Source of the DNA: an uncultured Prevotella sp.
GTDB lineage: Bacteria > Bacteroidota > Bacteroidia > Bacteroidales > Bacteroidaceae
Assembly: GCA_900548195.1 (NCBI GenBank)
Contig: URJQ01000003.1
Location: 1 to 50,768 of the forward strand
Length of the DNA stretch: 50,768 nucleotides
Reading direction: 5' to 3'
Positions 42,143-50,681 of the stretch are shown here, one piece after another; the first letter of the stretch is position 1, and every line of letters starts with the position of its first letter. The notes under the pieces were generated by a model. The model saw only the letters and a program-made list of their open reading frames with translations. It was not told the DNA's origin and ran no database searches. The position numbers and the translations under genes are program-made.

Positions 42143-43987
42143 ATGGAACCTTTAAAGCACGAATGTGGCGTAGCAATGATCCGTCTGCTAAAGCCATTGG
42201 AGTATTACGAGAAAAAATACGGCTCGCTGTATTACGCTCTCAACAAGTTGTATCTACTCATGGAGAAACAACACAACAGAGGACAGGAAGGCGCCGGACT
42301 GGCTTGCGTCAGACTGAGCGCCAAACCTGGCGACGAATATATGTTTCGTGAGCGTGCCGCCGGGACAACAGCGATAACGGAAATCTTCAATGCCGTGCGC
42401 AAAGAGCAGGACGAAGAGACGGTGGAAGGACAACTTCCGCCATTCATCGGCGAGCTCTACATGGGTCATCTACGTTATTCCACTACGGGAAAGAGCGGAC
42501 TTGACTACATTCACCCTTTCCTTCGTCGCAACAACTGGAGAGCGAAAAACCTTGCTCTCTGTGGCAATTTCAATCTGACTAACGTCGATGAGGTATTCCA
42601 ACGCATAGTGGCTAATGGTCAGCATCCACGTAAATACGCTGACACTCATATCCTTCTGGAGCAGGTAGGTCACAGATTGGACCGTGAAGTGGAGCGTGTA
42701 TATAATATATGTAGCGCGGAAGGCAAGACCGGACTTGACCTTACCAACGCCATAGAGCAGCGGATAGACATCGCCAACGTGCTTCGCACGAGCAGTTGCT
42801 ATTGGGATGGTGGCTACGTGATGTGCGGAGTGACTGGCAGCGGTGAGTCTTTCGCCCTTCGTGATCCATGGGGCATCCGCACCGCTTTCTGGTATTTGGA
42901 CGATGAAATCCTCGTGCTTACCTCGGAGCGTCCGGTCATTCAGACGGTGCTCAATGTGCCGATGGAGGAAATCCACGAGCTTCAGCCGGGCGAAGCCTTG
43001 CTGACAAGTCAGGACGGCACTGTACGTCTGGAACATATCAACGCTGCAAAAGAGAAGAGAGCTTGCTCTTTTGAGCGCATTTATTTTAGTCGCGGTAGTG
43101 ATTTCGACATTTATCACGAGCGCAAGGAATTAGGCAGGAGACTGGTAAATCAGATTCTTCCTGCCATTGATTGTGATATAGAGCATACTGTTTTTTCGTA
43201 TATTCCAAACACTGCCGAAGTGGCTTTCTTCGGTCTTGTAGAGGGAATGGACAAGTATCTCAACCAACTGAAAGGCAAGAAACTGAAAGAACTGATTGCC
43301 GACCCATCCAGAGCATCGGAGATTGACCACATCCTCTCGATGCGAATACGCAGTGAAAAGGTGGCTATTAAGGACATAAAGCTCCGCACTTTCATTGCTG
43401 AAGGCAACAGCAGGAATGACCTTGCGGCTCATGTCTATGACATCACCTACGGAAGTCTGGAGCCTTACGTTGACAATCTCGTCATAATCGACGACAGTAT
43501 CGTGCGCGGCACCACTCTGCGCCAGAGTATCATTCGCATTCTCGACCGCCTTCATCCTAAGAAGACCATCATCGTGTCATCTTCTCCACAGATACGCTAT
43601 CCTGATTATTACGGTATTGATATGTCAAGCATGGAGCAGTTTATCGCTTTCAAAGCGGCTGTCGCTTTACTGGAAGAGCGTGGCATGAGCGAAATACTCG
43701 ACAAGGTGTATGAGGAAATCAAATCTGGCGACACGTCTGTAAATCATGTAAAGGAAATCTATGCGCCATTCTCTGACGAAGAGATAAGCACAAAGATTGC
43801 CCAACTGCTGACTCCTTCAGACATCGGCACAGAGGTACAGATTATCTTCCAGTCGATTGACGAACTGCACAAAGCCTGCCCCGACCATCTCGGCGACTGG
43901 TATTTCACTGGTGACTACCCTACTCCGGGCGGAATGCGGATGCTCAATCGCACTTACATGGATTTCTACGAAACGGCACAAAAGTAG
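42143..43987 (+). CDS. purF: Amidophosphoribosyltransferase, long form
   Basis: This 614-aa protein combines a class II amidotransferase domain with a phosphoribosyltransferase domain, as in the enzyme that starts purine synthesis (PRPP to phosphoribosylamine). The nucleophile is likely C8 (KHECGVAMIRL), released by a short propeptide cut. KQHNRGQEGAGLA and LCGNFNLTN fit the glutaminase half, and LVIIDDSIVRGTTLR is the PRPP loop. It is about 110-140 residues longer than usual PurF (470-505), with an insert after the N-terminal strand and an extended C-terminus. Bacteroidales often have a second, shorter PurF, so the exact role of this one is less certain. Confidence 0.85.
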   Translation: MEPLKHECGVAMIRLLKPLEYYEKKYGSLYYALNKLYLLMEKQHNRGQEGAGLACVRLSAKPGDEYMFRERAAGTTAITEIFNAVRKEQDEETVEGQLPPFIGELYMGHLRYSTTGKSGLDYIHPFLRRNNWRAKNLALCGNFNLTNVDEVFQRIVANGQHPRKYADTHILLEQVGHRLDREVERVYNICSAEGKTGLDLTNAIEQRIDIANVLRTSSCYWDGGYVMCGVTGSGESFALRDPWGIRTAFWYLDDEILVLTSERPVIQTVLNVPMEEIHELQPGEALLTSQDGTVRLEHINAAKEKRACSFERIYFSRGSDFDIYHERKELGRRLVNQILPAIDCDIEHTVFSYIPNTAEVAFFGLVEGMDKYLNQLKGKKLKELIADPSRASEIDHILSMRIRSEKVAIKDIKLRTFIAEGNSRNDLAAHVYDITYGSLEPYVDNLVIIDDSIVRGTTLRQSIIRILDRLHPKKTIIVSSSPQIRYPDYYGIDMSSMEQFIAFKAAVALLEERGMSEILDKVYEEIKSGDTSVNHVKEIYAPFSDEEISTKIAQLLTPSDIGTEVQIIFQSIDELHKACPDHLGDWYFTGDYPTPGGMRMLNRTYMDFYETAQK

Positions 43988-44035
43988 CAAGCCACCGTGC
44001 CAGCATCCGCTAATCACCCCTTATAACGCAAGCGA

Positions 44036-44068
44036 CCGCCACCGTGTCAGCCACGTTACTGGTTGATT
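44036..44068 (+). repeat. GCCACYGTG-type hairpin, copy 8 (compensated stem)
   Basis: GCCACCGTGT precedes the stem CAGCCA, loop CGTTAC and arm TGGTTG (44048-44065). Compared with CAGCCG/CGGCTG both arms have changed and pairing is kept (one G-U). The pyrG ATG follows 48 nt later. A partial lead-in (gccaccgtgccagc) lies at 43991-44004. Confidence 0.75.
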
Positions 44069-44113
44069 CCCAAAAATCCTTCCCACAATAATAACCCCAC
44101 ATTCCCAAAAGCA

Positions 44114-45706
44114 ATGGCAAAATACATCTTCGTAACAGGAGGCGTAGTTTCCTCCTTAGGCAAAGGTATCATCTCTGCTTCCATAGGCAAACTGCTGCAA
44201 GCAAGAGGCTATAAGATAACCATCCAGAAGTTTGACCCATACATCAACATCGACCCCGGCACGCTCAATCCTTACGAACACGGCGAATGCTACGTCACTG
44301 TTGACGGCATGGAGACCGACCTTGACCTCGGTCACTACGAGCGTTTCACCGGTATCCAGACCACAAAAGCCAACAGTATGACAACGGGACGCATCTACAA
44401 GTCGGTCATCGACAAGGAGCGTCATGGTGATTTCCTCGGAAAGACCATACAAGTGGTGCCTCATATCACTGACGAGATAAAGAATAACATCAAGTATCTC
44501 GGAGAAACTGGGCTCTATGACTTCGTTATCACAGAGATAGGCGGCACGATTGGCGACATCGAGAGCGCCCCTTTCCTGGAAGCTATCCGACAACTGAAAT
44601 GGGAACTTGGCAAGGATGCCATCAGCGTTCACCTCACCTATGTGCCTTATCTCAGAGCTGCCGGCGAACTGAAGACAAAGCCTACTCAGCATTCCGTCAA
44701 GGAAATGCTCAGTTACGGCATTCAGCCTGACATCCTCATCCTCCGCACAGAGAAGCATCTGGACGACAATATGAGGATGAAAGTTGCTGGTTTCTGCAAT
44801 GTAGATCTGGAATGCGTCATCCAGAGCGAGGACCTTCCAAGCATCTATGAGGTGCCTGTCAATATGCAGCGTCAGGGACTTGACAGCGCTATTCTGCGCA
44901 AGATGGGAATCCCTGTCGGCGAGACTCCGCAGCTCGGTCCGTGGCTTCACTTCCTCGAACTGCGCAATTCTGCCACCGAAGTGGTGAATATCGGTCTCGT
45001 AGGAAAATACAATCTGCAGGATGCTTATAAGTCCATCAGCGAGAGTCTCTCTCACGCTGCCACATACCATCATCATAAGGTGAATATCACATTCATCAAT
45101 TCCGAATTTCTCTCCTCCGAAAACATCGAGGAAAAGCTTAGCAATCAGGATGGCATAGTCATCTGTCCTGGCTTCGGACAGCGTGGCATAGAGGGCAAGA
45201 TTCTTGCCGCCGAATATGCTCGCACTCATGATGTGCCTTGCTTTGGAATATGTCTCGGTATGCAGATGATGGTCATCGAGTTTGCCCGCGACGTGCTGGG
45301 CTACAGTGATGCCAACAGCAGTGAGATGGACAATCAGACTCCTCACAACGTCATCGACATGATGGAGGACCAGAAGAATATCTCTAACATGGGCGGAACG
45401 ATGCGTCTCGGCGCCTACGACTGCCAGTTGGTGAAGGGTTCGAAGGTGGCTTCCATCTACGGAAAGGAGACCATTCGCGAGCGTCATCGTCACCGTTATG
45501 AGTTCAACAGCAAGTATCTTGACGAATATGAAGCTCACGGAATGAAGTGTACTGGTCGCAATCCTGAGTCTGGACTGGTGGAGATAGTGGAGATGCCTGA
45601 ATTGAAATGGTATATCGGAACGCAGTTTCATCCTGAATATCAGAGCACTGTGCTTCATCCTCATCCACTCTTTATGTCCTTCATAGAGGCAGCAATTGGG
45701 AAATGA
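44114..45706 (+). CDS. pyrG: CTP synthase
   Basis: This 530-aa enzyme aminates UTP to CTP. The N-terminal synthetase domain has KYIFVTGGVVSSLGKGIISASIGKLLQ, KFDPYINIDPGTLNPYEHGE and EIGGTIGDIES. The C-terminal class I amidotransferase has the nucleophile in CFGICLGMQMM and the His-Glu pair in QFHPEYQST. The ATG at 44114 gives the canonical MAKYIFVTGG start; the frame is open for 17 codons upstream through a hairpin repeat. Length is normal. Confidence 0.97.
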   Translation: MAKYIFVTGGVVSSLGKGIISASIGKLLQARGYKITIQKFDPYINIDPGTLNPYEHGECYVTVDGMETDLDLGHYERFTGIQTTKANSMTTGRIYKSVIDKERHGDFLGKTIQVVPHITDEIKNNIKYLGETGLYDFVITEIGGTIGDIESAPFLEAIRQLKWELGKDAISVHLTYVPYLRAAGELKTKPTQHSVKEMLSYGIQPDILILRTEKHLDDNMRMKVAGFCNVDLECVIQSEDLPSIYEVPVNMQRQGLDSAILRKMGIPVGETPQLGPWLHFLELRNSATEVVNIGLVGKYNLQDAYKSISESLSHAATYHHHKVNITFINSEFLSSENIEEKLSNQDGIVICPGFGQRGIEGKILAAEYARTHDVPCFGICLGMQMMVIEFARDVLGYSDANSSEMDNQTPHNVIDMMEDQKNISNMGGTMRLGAYDCQLVKGSKVASIYGKETIRERHRHRYEFNSKYLDEYEAHGMKCTGRNPESGLVEIVEMPELKWYIGTQFHPEYQSTVLHPHPLFMSFIEAAIGK

Positions 45707-45757
45707 ATAATGCATAATTCATAATGCATAATGCATAATTCACTTCTCACGGACTAT

Positions 45758-45858
45758 AAGATTTGGCTGGAAGCCAATACCGAGCGAAGCGAGAGTAACC
45801 CGGGACGATGTCTCGGGATATGAATACAAGAAGGAATGGGCTGTCTGGAAGACAGTAC
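45758..45858 (+). repeat. Three-hairpin element upstream of carA, copy A
   Basis: Three hairpins follow one another: TTGGC-TGGAA-GCCAA (45763-45777), CCCGGGAC-GAT-GTCTCGGG (45799-45817) and CTGTC-TGGAA-GACAG (45841-45855). They are joined by the cgagcgaagcgagagtaa linker. The first and third share the TGGAA loop but have different stems. A second copy in inverted orientation lies at the window end (50682-50768). An ataatgcataattc array precedes it. Confidence 0.7.
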
Positions 45859-45958
45859 CTATATGAAGAAGATACTTGTATTGTATGCTCCAGTCTGATT
45901 GGGTACTTTCTTCCAGACAACAAAACAACAAAACAAACAGACAACAAAACAAACAACT

Positions 45959-47044
45959 ATGAATAAAAGAAAAGTTACTCTGAAGCTTGAAGGTGGATAC
46001 GAGTTTCGTGGCACCAGCTTCGGCTACGAGAAGGCTGTAAATGGCGAGGTAGTCTTCAACACCGCCATGATGGGTTATCCTGAAAGCCTTACCGACCCTT
46101 CCTACAGTGGGCAGATTCTGGTGATGACTTTCCCTCTCGTGGGCAATTATGGCGTCCCTTCTGCTTCGGAAGAGGCAAATGGTCTTTCGTCTTTTTATGA
46201 GAGCGACCACATCCATGTACGTGCTCTCGTGGTCAGCGACTACTCTGAGGAGTACAGCCATTGGAATGCCAACCGCTCTCTTGCCCAGTGGCTCAAGGAG
46301 GAAAAGATTGTGGGAATAGAGGGAATAGACACCCGCGAACTCACCAAGATTCTGCGCGAGCACGGCAGTATGCCAGGCAAGATTGTCTTCGATGATGGTG
46401 AGGACATAGAGTTTGAGGACCCAAACCTCGTCAATCAGGTGGATATCGTGAGCACAAAGGTGGTGGAGCATTTCGGTGAAGGCAAGAAGAAGGTATGCCT
46501 CGTCGATATGGGAGTGAAGCAAAACATTATCCGCGAGCTTCTGAAATACGACGTCTCCATCACTGTGGTGCCGTGGGATTATGACTTTAATAGCATCGGT
46601 GACTTTGATGGACTCTTCATTTCCAATGGTCCTGGCGACCCGAACCTATGCTCGCAGACCGTCACTCACGTCAAGGAATTTATGAAGCAGGGCAAGCCTA
46701 TCTATGGTATCTGCATGGGAAACCAGATTCTGGCTCTGGCTGCTGGAGCAAAGGTGGAGAAACTGAAATATGGTCATCGTGGTCATAACCAGCCTGTGCG
46801 CCTGCTGGAGGATGGAAAACTGACCGAACATTGCTACATCACATCCCAGAACCACGGCTACGCTGTCAATAATGACACCATCCCTGCCGACTGGGAACCA
46901 CTCTTCATCAATATGAATGACGGTTCGAATGAGGGCATACGCCACAAGTCCCACCCTTGGTTTTCGGCACAGTTTCATCCCGAAGCCTGCTCCGGACCTA
47001 CCGACACGGAATTTATCTTCGGACAGTTCTTCTCCTTATTATAG
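45959..47044 (+). CDS. carA: Carbamoyl-phosphate synthase small subunit
   Basis: This 361-aa glutaminase feeds ammonia to CarB for pyrimidine and arginine synthesis. The N-terminal CPSase small domain (VTLKLEGGYEFRGTSFGYEKAVNGEVVFNTAMMGYPESLTDPSYSGQI) is followed by a class I amidotransferase with C252 in IYGICMGNQIL and H340 in QFHPEAC. The residue after CMG is asparagine, where E. coli has histidine. The ATG at 45959 was chosen because it begins the family N-terminus. carB follows after 168 nt of repeat-containing DNA. Confidence 0.96.
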   Translation: MNKRKVTLKLEGGYEFRGTSFGYEKAVNGEVVFNTAMMGYPESLTDPSYSGQILVMTFPLVGNYGVPSASEEANGLSSFYESDHIHVRALVVSDYSEEYSHWNANRSLAQWLKEEKIVGIEGIDTRELTKILREHGSMPGKIVFDDGEDIEFEDPNLVNQVDIVSTKVVEHFGEGKKKVCLVDMGVKQNIIRELLKYDVSITVVPWDYDFNSIGDFDGLFISNGPGDPNLCSQTVTHVKEFMKQGKPIYGICMGNQILALAAGAKVEKLKYGHRGHNQPVRLLEDGKLTEHCYITSQNHGYAVNNDTIPADWEPLFINMNDGSNEGIRHKSHPWFSAQFHPEACSGPTDTEFIFGQFFSLL

Positions 47045-47142
47045 CCCACTCTGAAGAGGAATAGAAAATAGGGAATAAGCCCCCTCTTATCCCCCTATAA
47101 GGGGGGAGGCTATATACGTACTACGGCTTGCGGTTTCCCAAT

Positions 47143-47192
47143 TGCGTCAGCGCGATTTTTCACTTTTCACTATTCACTTTTCACTATTCACT
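47143..47192 (+). repeat. CAGCGCGATTTTTCAC heptamer array before carB
   Basis: tgcgtcagcgcgatttttcac is followed by ttttcac/tattcac units, ending 20 nt before the carB ATG. Upstream (47079-47109) is a C-run/G-run hairpin-like sequence around ccccctataagggggg. No terminator T-run is seen. Confidence 0.65.
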
Positions 47193-47212
47193 TATATTTT
47201 TCTTAAAACACC

Positions 47213-50200
47213 ATGACCAATAACATAAAGAAAGTCCTGCTCCTCGGATCCGGAGCATTAAAGATAGGCGAAGCCGGAGAATTCGACTACTCCGGAAGCC
47301 AAGCGCTGAAAGCGTTGAAGGAGGAAGGCATCAAATCTGTCCTCATCAATCCTAACATCGCCACCGTACAGACATCTGAAGGCGTGGCTGACAGAGTCTA
47401 TTTCCTGCCTGTCACCCCATATTTCGTAGAAAGAGTCATCGAGAAAGAGCGCCCGGACGGCATTCTGCTCAGCTTTGGCGGACAGACTGCTCTCAACTGT
47501 GGCGTAGAACTTTACCACTCCGGAGTGCTGGAGAAGTACGGTGTCAAAGTGTTAGGCACACCGGTTCAAGCCATCATCGACACGGAAGACCGCGAACTCT
47601 TCGTCGAAAGGCTCGATGAAATCGGCGTCAACACCATCAAGAGCCATGCCTGCAACACCCTCGAAGAGGCTAAGACAGCGGCAGCGGAACTCGGTTATCC
47701 TGTCATCATCCGTGCCGCTTACGCCCTTGGAGGACTGGGTTCTGGATTCTGCGACAATGAGGAGGAACTCATCACCGTAGGCAATAAGGCCCTCTCCTTC
47801 TCTCCGCAGATTCTCGTAGAGAAGAGTCTGAAGGGATGGAAGGAGGTGGAATACGAAGTAGTGCGCGACCGTTTCGACAACTGCATCACGGTCTGCAACA
47901 TGGAAAACTTCGACCCTCTGGGCATCCATACCGGTGAGAGCATCGTCGTGGCACCATCGCAGACACTCTCCAACCGCGATTACCACAAGCTCCGCGAACT
48001 GTCCATCAAGATTATCCGCCACATCGGCATCATCGGCGAATGCAATGTGCAGTATGCCTACGACCCTTTCTCTGAGGATTACCGCGTCATCGAGGTCAAT
48101 GCTCGCCTCTCACGCTCTTCTGCCCTCGCCTCAAAAGCCACCGGTTATCCTCTCGCTTTCGTGGCCGCCAAACTGGGACTCGGCTATGGTCTCTTCGACC
48201 TCAAGAACTCAGTGACCAAGACCACGTCGGCTTTCTTTGAGCCGGCTCTCGACTATGTGGTATGCAAGATTCCGCGTTGGGACCTCGGCAAGTTCCAGGG
48301 AGTGGATCGCGAACTGGGTTCGAGCATGAAGTCCGTAGGCGAAGTGATGGCTATCGGCCGCACTTTCGAGGAGGCTATACAGAAAGGTCTCCGCATGATA
48401 GGTCAGGGAATGCACGGCTTTGTGGAGAATAAAGTGCTGAAAGTGGATGATATAGACAAGGCTCTCCGCGAGCCTACTGACAAGCGTATCTTCGTCATCT
48501 CCAAGGCAATGAAAGCCGGCTACACAGTGGATCAGATACACGACCTGACAAAGATAGACAAATGGTTCCTGCAAAAGCTCATGGGCATCGTGCGCACAGA
48601 CAGCCTTTTGGCGGAATACTCCGACCTCAACGCTGTGCCTGCCGACCTTCTCATCGAGGCTAAGCGCAAGGGATTCAGCGACTTCCAGATAGCACGCGCC
48701 GTGCTCAATGACGGTGAACTGGGACTGCAGGTGCGCTCACGCCGTAAGGAGCTTGGCATTCTCCCTGTCATCAAGCAGATAGACACTCTCGCTGGAGAAT
48801 TTCCTGCACAGACCAATTACCTCTATCTCACGTACAGCGGAACCGCACACGACATCGCCCTTTCACAGCAACAACCCCCAATCATCGTTCTCGGTTCGGG
48901 TGCTTACCGCATAGGTTCCTCTGTGGAATTCGACTGGTGCTCTGTCAATGCTCTGCAAACCGTGCGCAATCAAGGTTGCCCAAGCGTGATGATAAACTAC
49001 AATCCTGAGACCGTCTCCACCGACTATGACATGTGCGACCGTCTCTATTTCGACGAACTGACCTTCGAGCGTGTGATGGACATCATCGACCTCGAATGCC
49101 CGCAAGGCGTCATCCTCTCCGTGGGCGGACAGATACCTAACAATCTCGCCATGCGTCTCGACGAGCAACAGGTGCCTATCCTCGGCACTCAGGCACAGTA
49201 TATCGACAATGCCGAAGACCGACAGAAATTTTCATCCATGTGCGACCGCATCGGAGTGGTGCAGCCAGCATGGAAGGAACTGACCAATATGGCTGACGTC
49301 GATGAATTCATAGCCCAGGTAGGGTTCCCGGTACTCGTGCGTCCTTCCTACGTCCTTTCTGGCGCAGCGATGAATGTATGCTCCAATCATGACGAGTTGG
49401 AGCGTTTCCTCCAGATGGCAGCCAATGTGAGCCAGAAGCATCCTGTCGTCATATCACGCTTCATCCAGGGAGCCAAGGAGATAGAGATGGACGCAGTGGC
49501 AGACAAAGGCGAGATAATAGCCTACGCCATTTCCGAGCACGTAGAGTTTGCCGGAGTGCATTCAGGCGATGCCACCATACAGTTTCCTCCGCAGAAACTG
49601 TACTACGAGACCATGCGCCGCATCAAGAAGGTGGCAAAGAAAATCGCTGCCGAACTGCATATCTCAGGTCCGTTCAACATCCAGTTCATGGCACGCGACA
49701 ATGACATAATGGTCATCGAATGCAATCTCCGCGCCTCACGCTCCTTCCCGTTTGTCAGCAAGGTGCTGAAGATAAACCTCATCGAACTGGCTTCCAAGAT
49801 AATGATGGGAGCGCCTTACGAACGTCCTACCAAGACGGAGTTCGACCTCGACTATGTAGGCATCAAGGCTTCACAGTTCTCTTTCAGCCGACTGCAGAAG
49901 GCAGACCCTGTCCTCGGTGTGGATATGAGCAGCACAGGCGAGGTGGGCTGTCTCGGTGACGACACCGACTGCGCCATTCTCAAGTCCATGCTCTCCGTCG
50001 GACTGCGTGTGCCTGAGCATTCCGTCCTTATCTCTTCTGGTGATGCTCATCAGAAAGCAGCGCTCTTAGAGCCTTGTCGCCATCTGGCGGAAAAGGGTTA
50101 TCAGCTATATGCCACGGGGGGCAGTTACCGCTATCTGATAGACAATGGAGTGGAATGCAAGCGCGTCTATTGGCCATCGGAGGAGACCCAACCGCAAGCC

Positions 50201-50425
50201 CTCGACATGATACGCCGCAAGGAGATAGACATGGTAATCAATATCCCGAAGAACCTCACCTCACACGAGTTGTCTAACGGATACAAGATACGCCGTGCCG
50301 CCATCGACTTCAATGTCCCTCTCCTCACCAACGACCGCCTTGCCGCCGCCTTCATCCATGCTTTCACCTCCATGACGCTCGATGATCTCGCCATCAAGGC
50401 ATGGGATGAATACGGCAATGAGTAG
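47213..50425 (+). CDS. carB: Carbamoyl-phosphate synthase large subunit
   Basis: This 1070-aa enzyme makes carbamoyl phosphate from bicarbonate, ammonia and two ATP. Two homologous ATP-grasp halves are visible. The first begins KKVLLLGSGALKIGEAGEFDYSGSQALKAL; the second begins PPIIVLGSGAYRIGSSVEFDWCSVNALQTV near residue 557. Further motifs are NARLSRSSALASKATGYPLA and NLRASRSFPFVSKVLKINLIELA. The C-terminal MGS-like allosteric domain (YQLYATGGSYRYLIDNG, DMVINIPKN) is present, so nucleotide control is likely. Length is typical. Confidence 0.97.
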   Translation: MTNNIKKVLLLGSGALKIGEAGEFDYSGSQALKALKEEGIKSVLINPNIATVQTSEGVADRVYFLPVTPYFVERVIEKERPDGILLSFGGQTALNCGVELYHSGVLEKYGVKVLGTPVQAIIDTEDRELFVERLDEIGVNTIKSHACNTLEEAKTAAAELGYPVIIRAAYALGGLGSGFCDNEEELITVGNKALSFSPQILVEKSLKGWKEVEYEVVRDRFDNCITVCNMENFDPLGIHTGESIVVAPSQTLSNRDYHKLRELSIKIIRHIGIIGECNVQYAYDPFSEDYRVIEVNARLSRSSALASKATGYPLAFVAAKLGLGYGLFDLKNSVTKTTSAFFEPALDYVVCKIPRWDLGKFQGVDRELGSSMKSVGEVMAIGRTFEEAIQKGLRMIGQGMHGFVENKVLKVDDIDKALREPTDKRIFVISKAMKAGYTVDQIHDLTKIDKWFLQKLMGIVRTDSLLAEYSDLNAVPADLLIEAKRKGFSDFQIARAVLNDGELGLQVRSRRKELGILPVIKQIDTLAGEFPAQTNYLYLTYSGTAHDIALSQQQPPIIVLGSGAYRIGSSVEFDWCSVNALQTVRNQGCPSVMINYNPETVSTDYDMCDRLYFDELTFERVMDIIDLECPQGVILSVGGQIPNNLAMRLDEQQVPILGTQAQYIDNAEDRQKFSSMCDRIGVVQPAWKELTNMADVDEFIAQVGFPVLVRPSYVLSGAAMNVCSNHDELERFLQMAANVSQKHPVVISRFIQGAKEIEMDAVADKGEIIAYAISEHVEFAGVHSGDATIQFPPQKLYYETMRRIKKVAKKIAAELHISGPFNIQFMARDNDIMVIECNLRASRSFPFVSKVLKINLIELASKIMMGAPYERPTKTEFDLDYVGIKASQFSFSRLQKADPVLGVDMSSTGEVGCLGDDTDCAILKSMLSVGLRVPEHSVLISSGDAHQKAALLEPCRHLAEKGYQLYATGGSYRYLIDNGVECKRVYWPSEETQPQALDMIRRKEIDMVINIPKNLTSHELSNGYKIRRAAIDFNVPLLTNDRLAAAFIHAFTSMTLDDLAIKAWDEYGNE

Positions 50426-50582
50426 GATGAAAAGAATGAAGAATGAAGGATGAAGAATTCGGATTACGTTCTTTGCTTTAAGTTTCTTCGCTTTGAGTTT
50501 CTCAAGCAAACAAGACTAACTCCCATTCTTCATTCTACATTCTACATTCTTCATTTAACGACTTCTTCATTTTAAAAATCTA

Positions 50583-50634
50583 TCACGGATAACGCGGCTC
50601 TGAGCCTTGTTAAAGCGTTATCCGTGAACTTTTT
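50583..50634 (+). terminator. Terminator downstream of carB
   Basis: 13-bp arms tcacggataacgc (50583-50595) and gcgttatccgtga (50615-50627) pair perfectly, with a small ggctc/gagcc-like hairpin in the loop, followed by ctttttg. The 50427-50582 stretch before it consists of attcttcatt-type arrays. Confidence 0.72.
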
Positions 50635-50681
50635 GAGCGCGTGTGCGGACAGAGCCGAAGGCGAAGGAGCATGTTATCAGG

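Noticed and set aside
44063..44113. Upstream ATG for pyrG
   Set aside because: It would translate part of the hairpin repeat; the ATG at 44114 gives the canonical N-terminus.
44156..45715. A 519-codon open frame on the minus strand, antisense to pyrG
   Set aside because: It is the mirror of a highly conserved CTP synthase gene; codon bias in the sense frame leaves the opposite frame open. Its translation has no recognisable domain.
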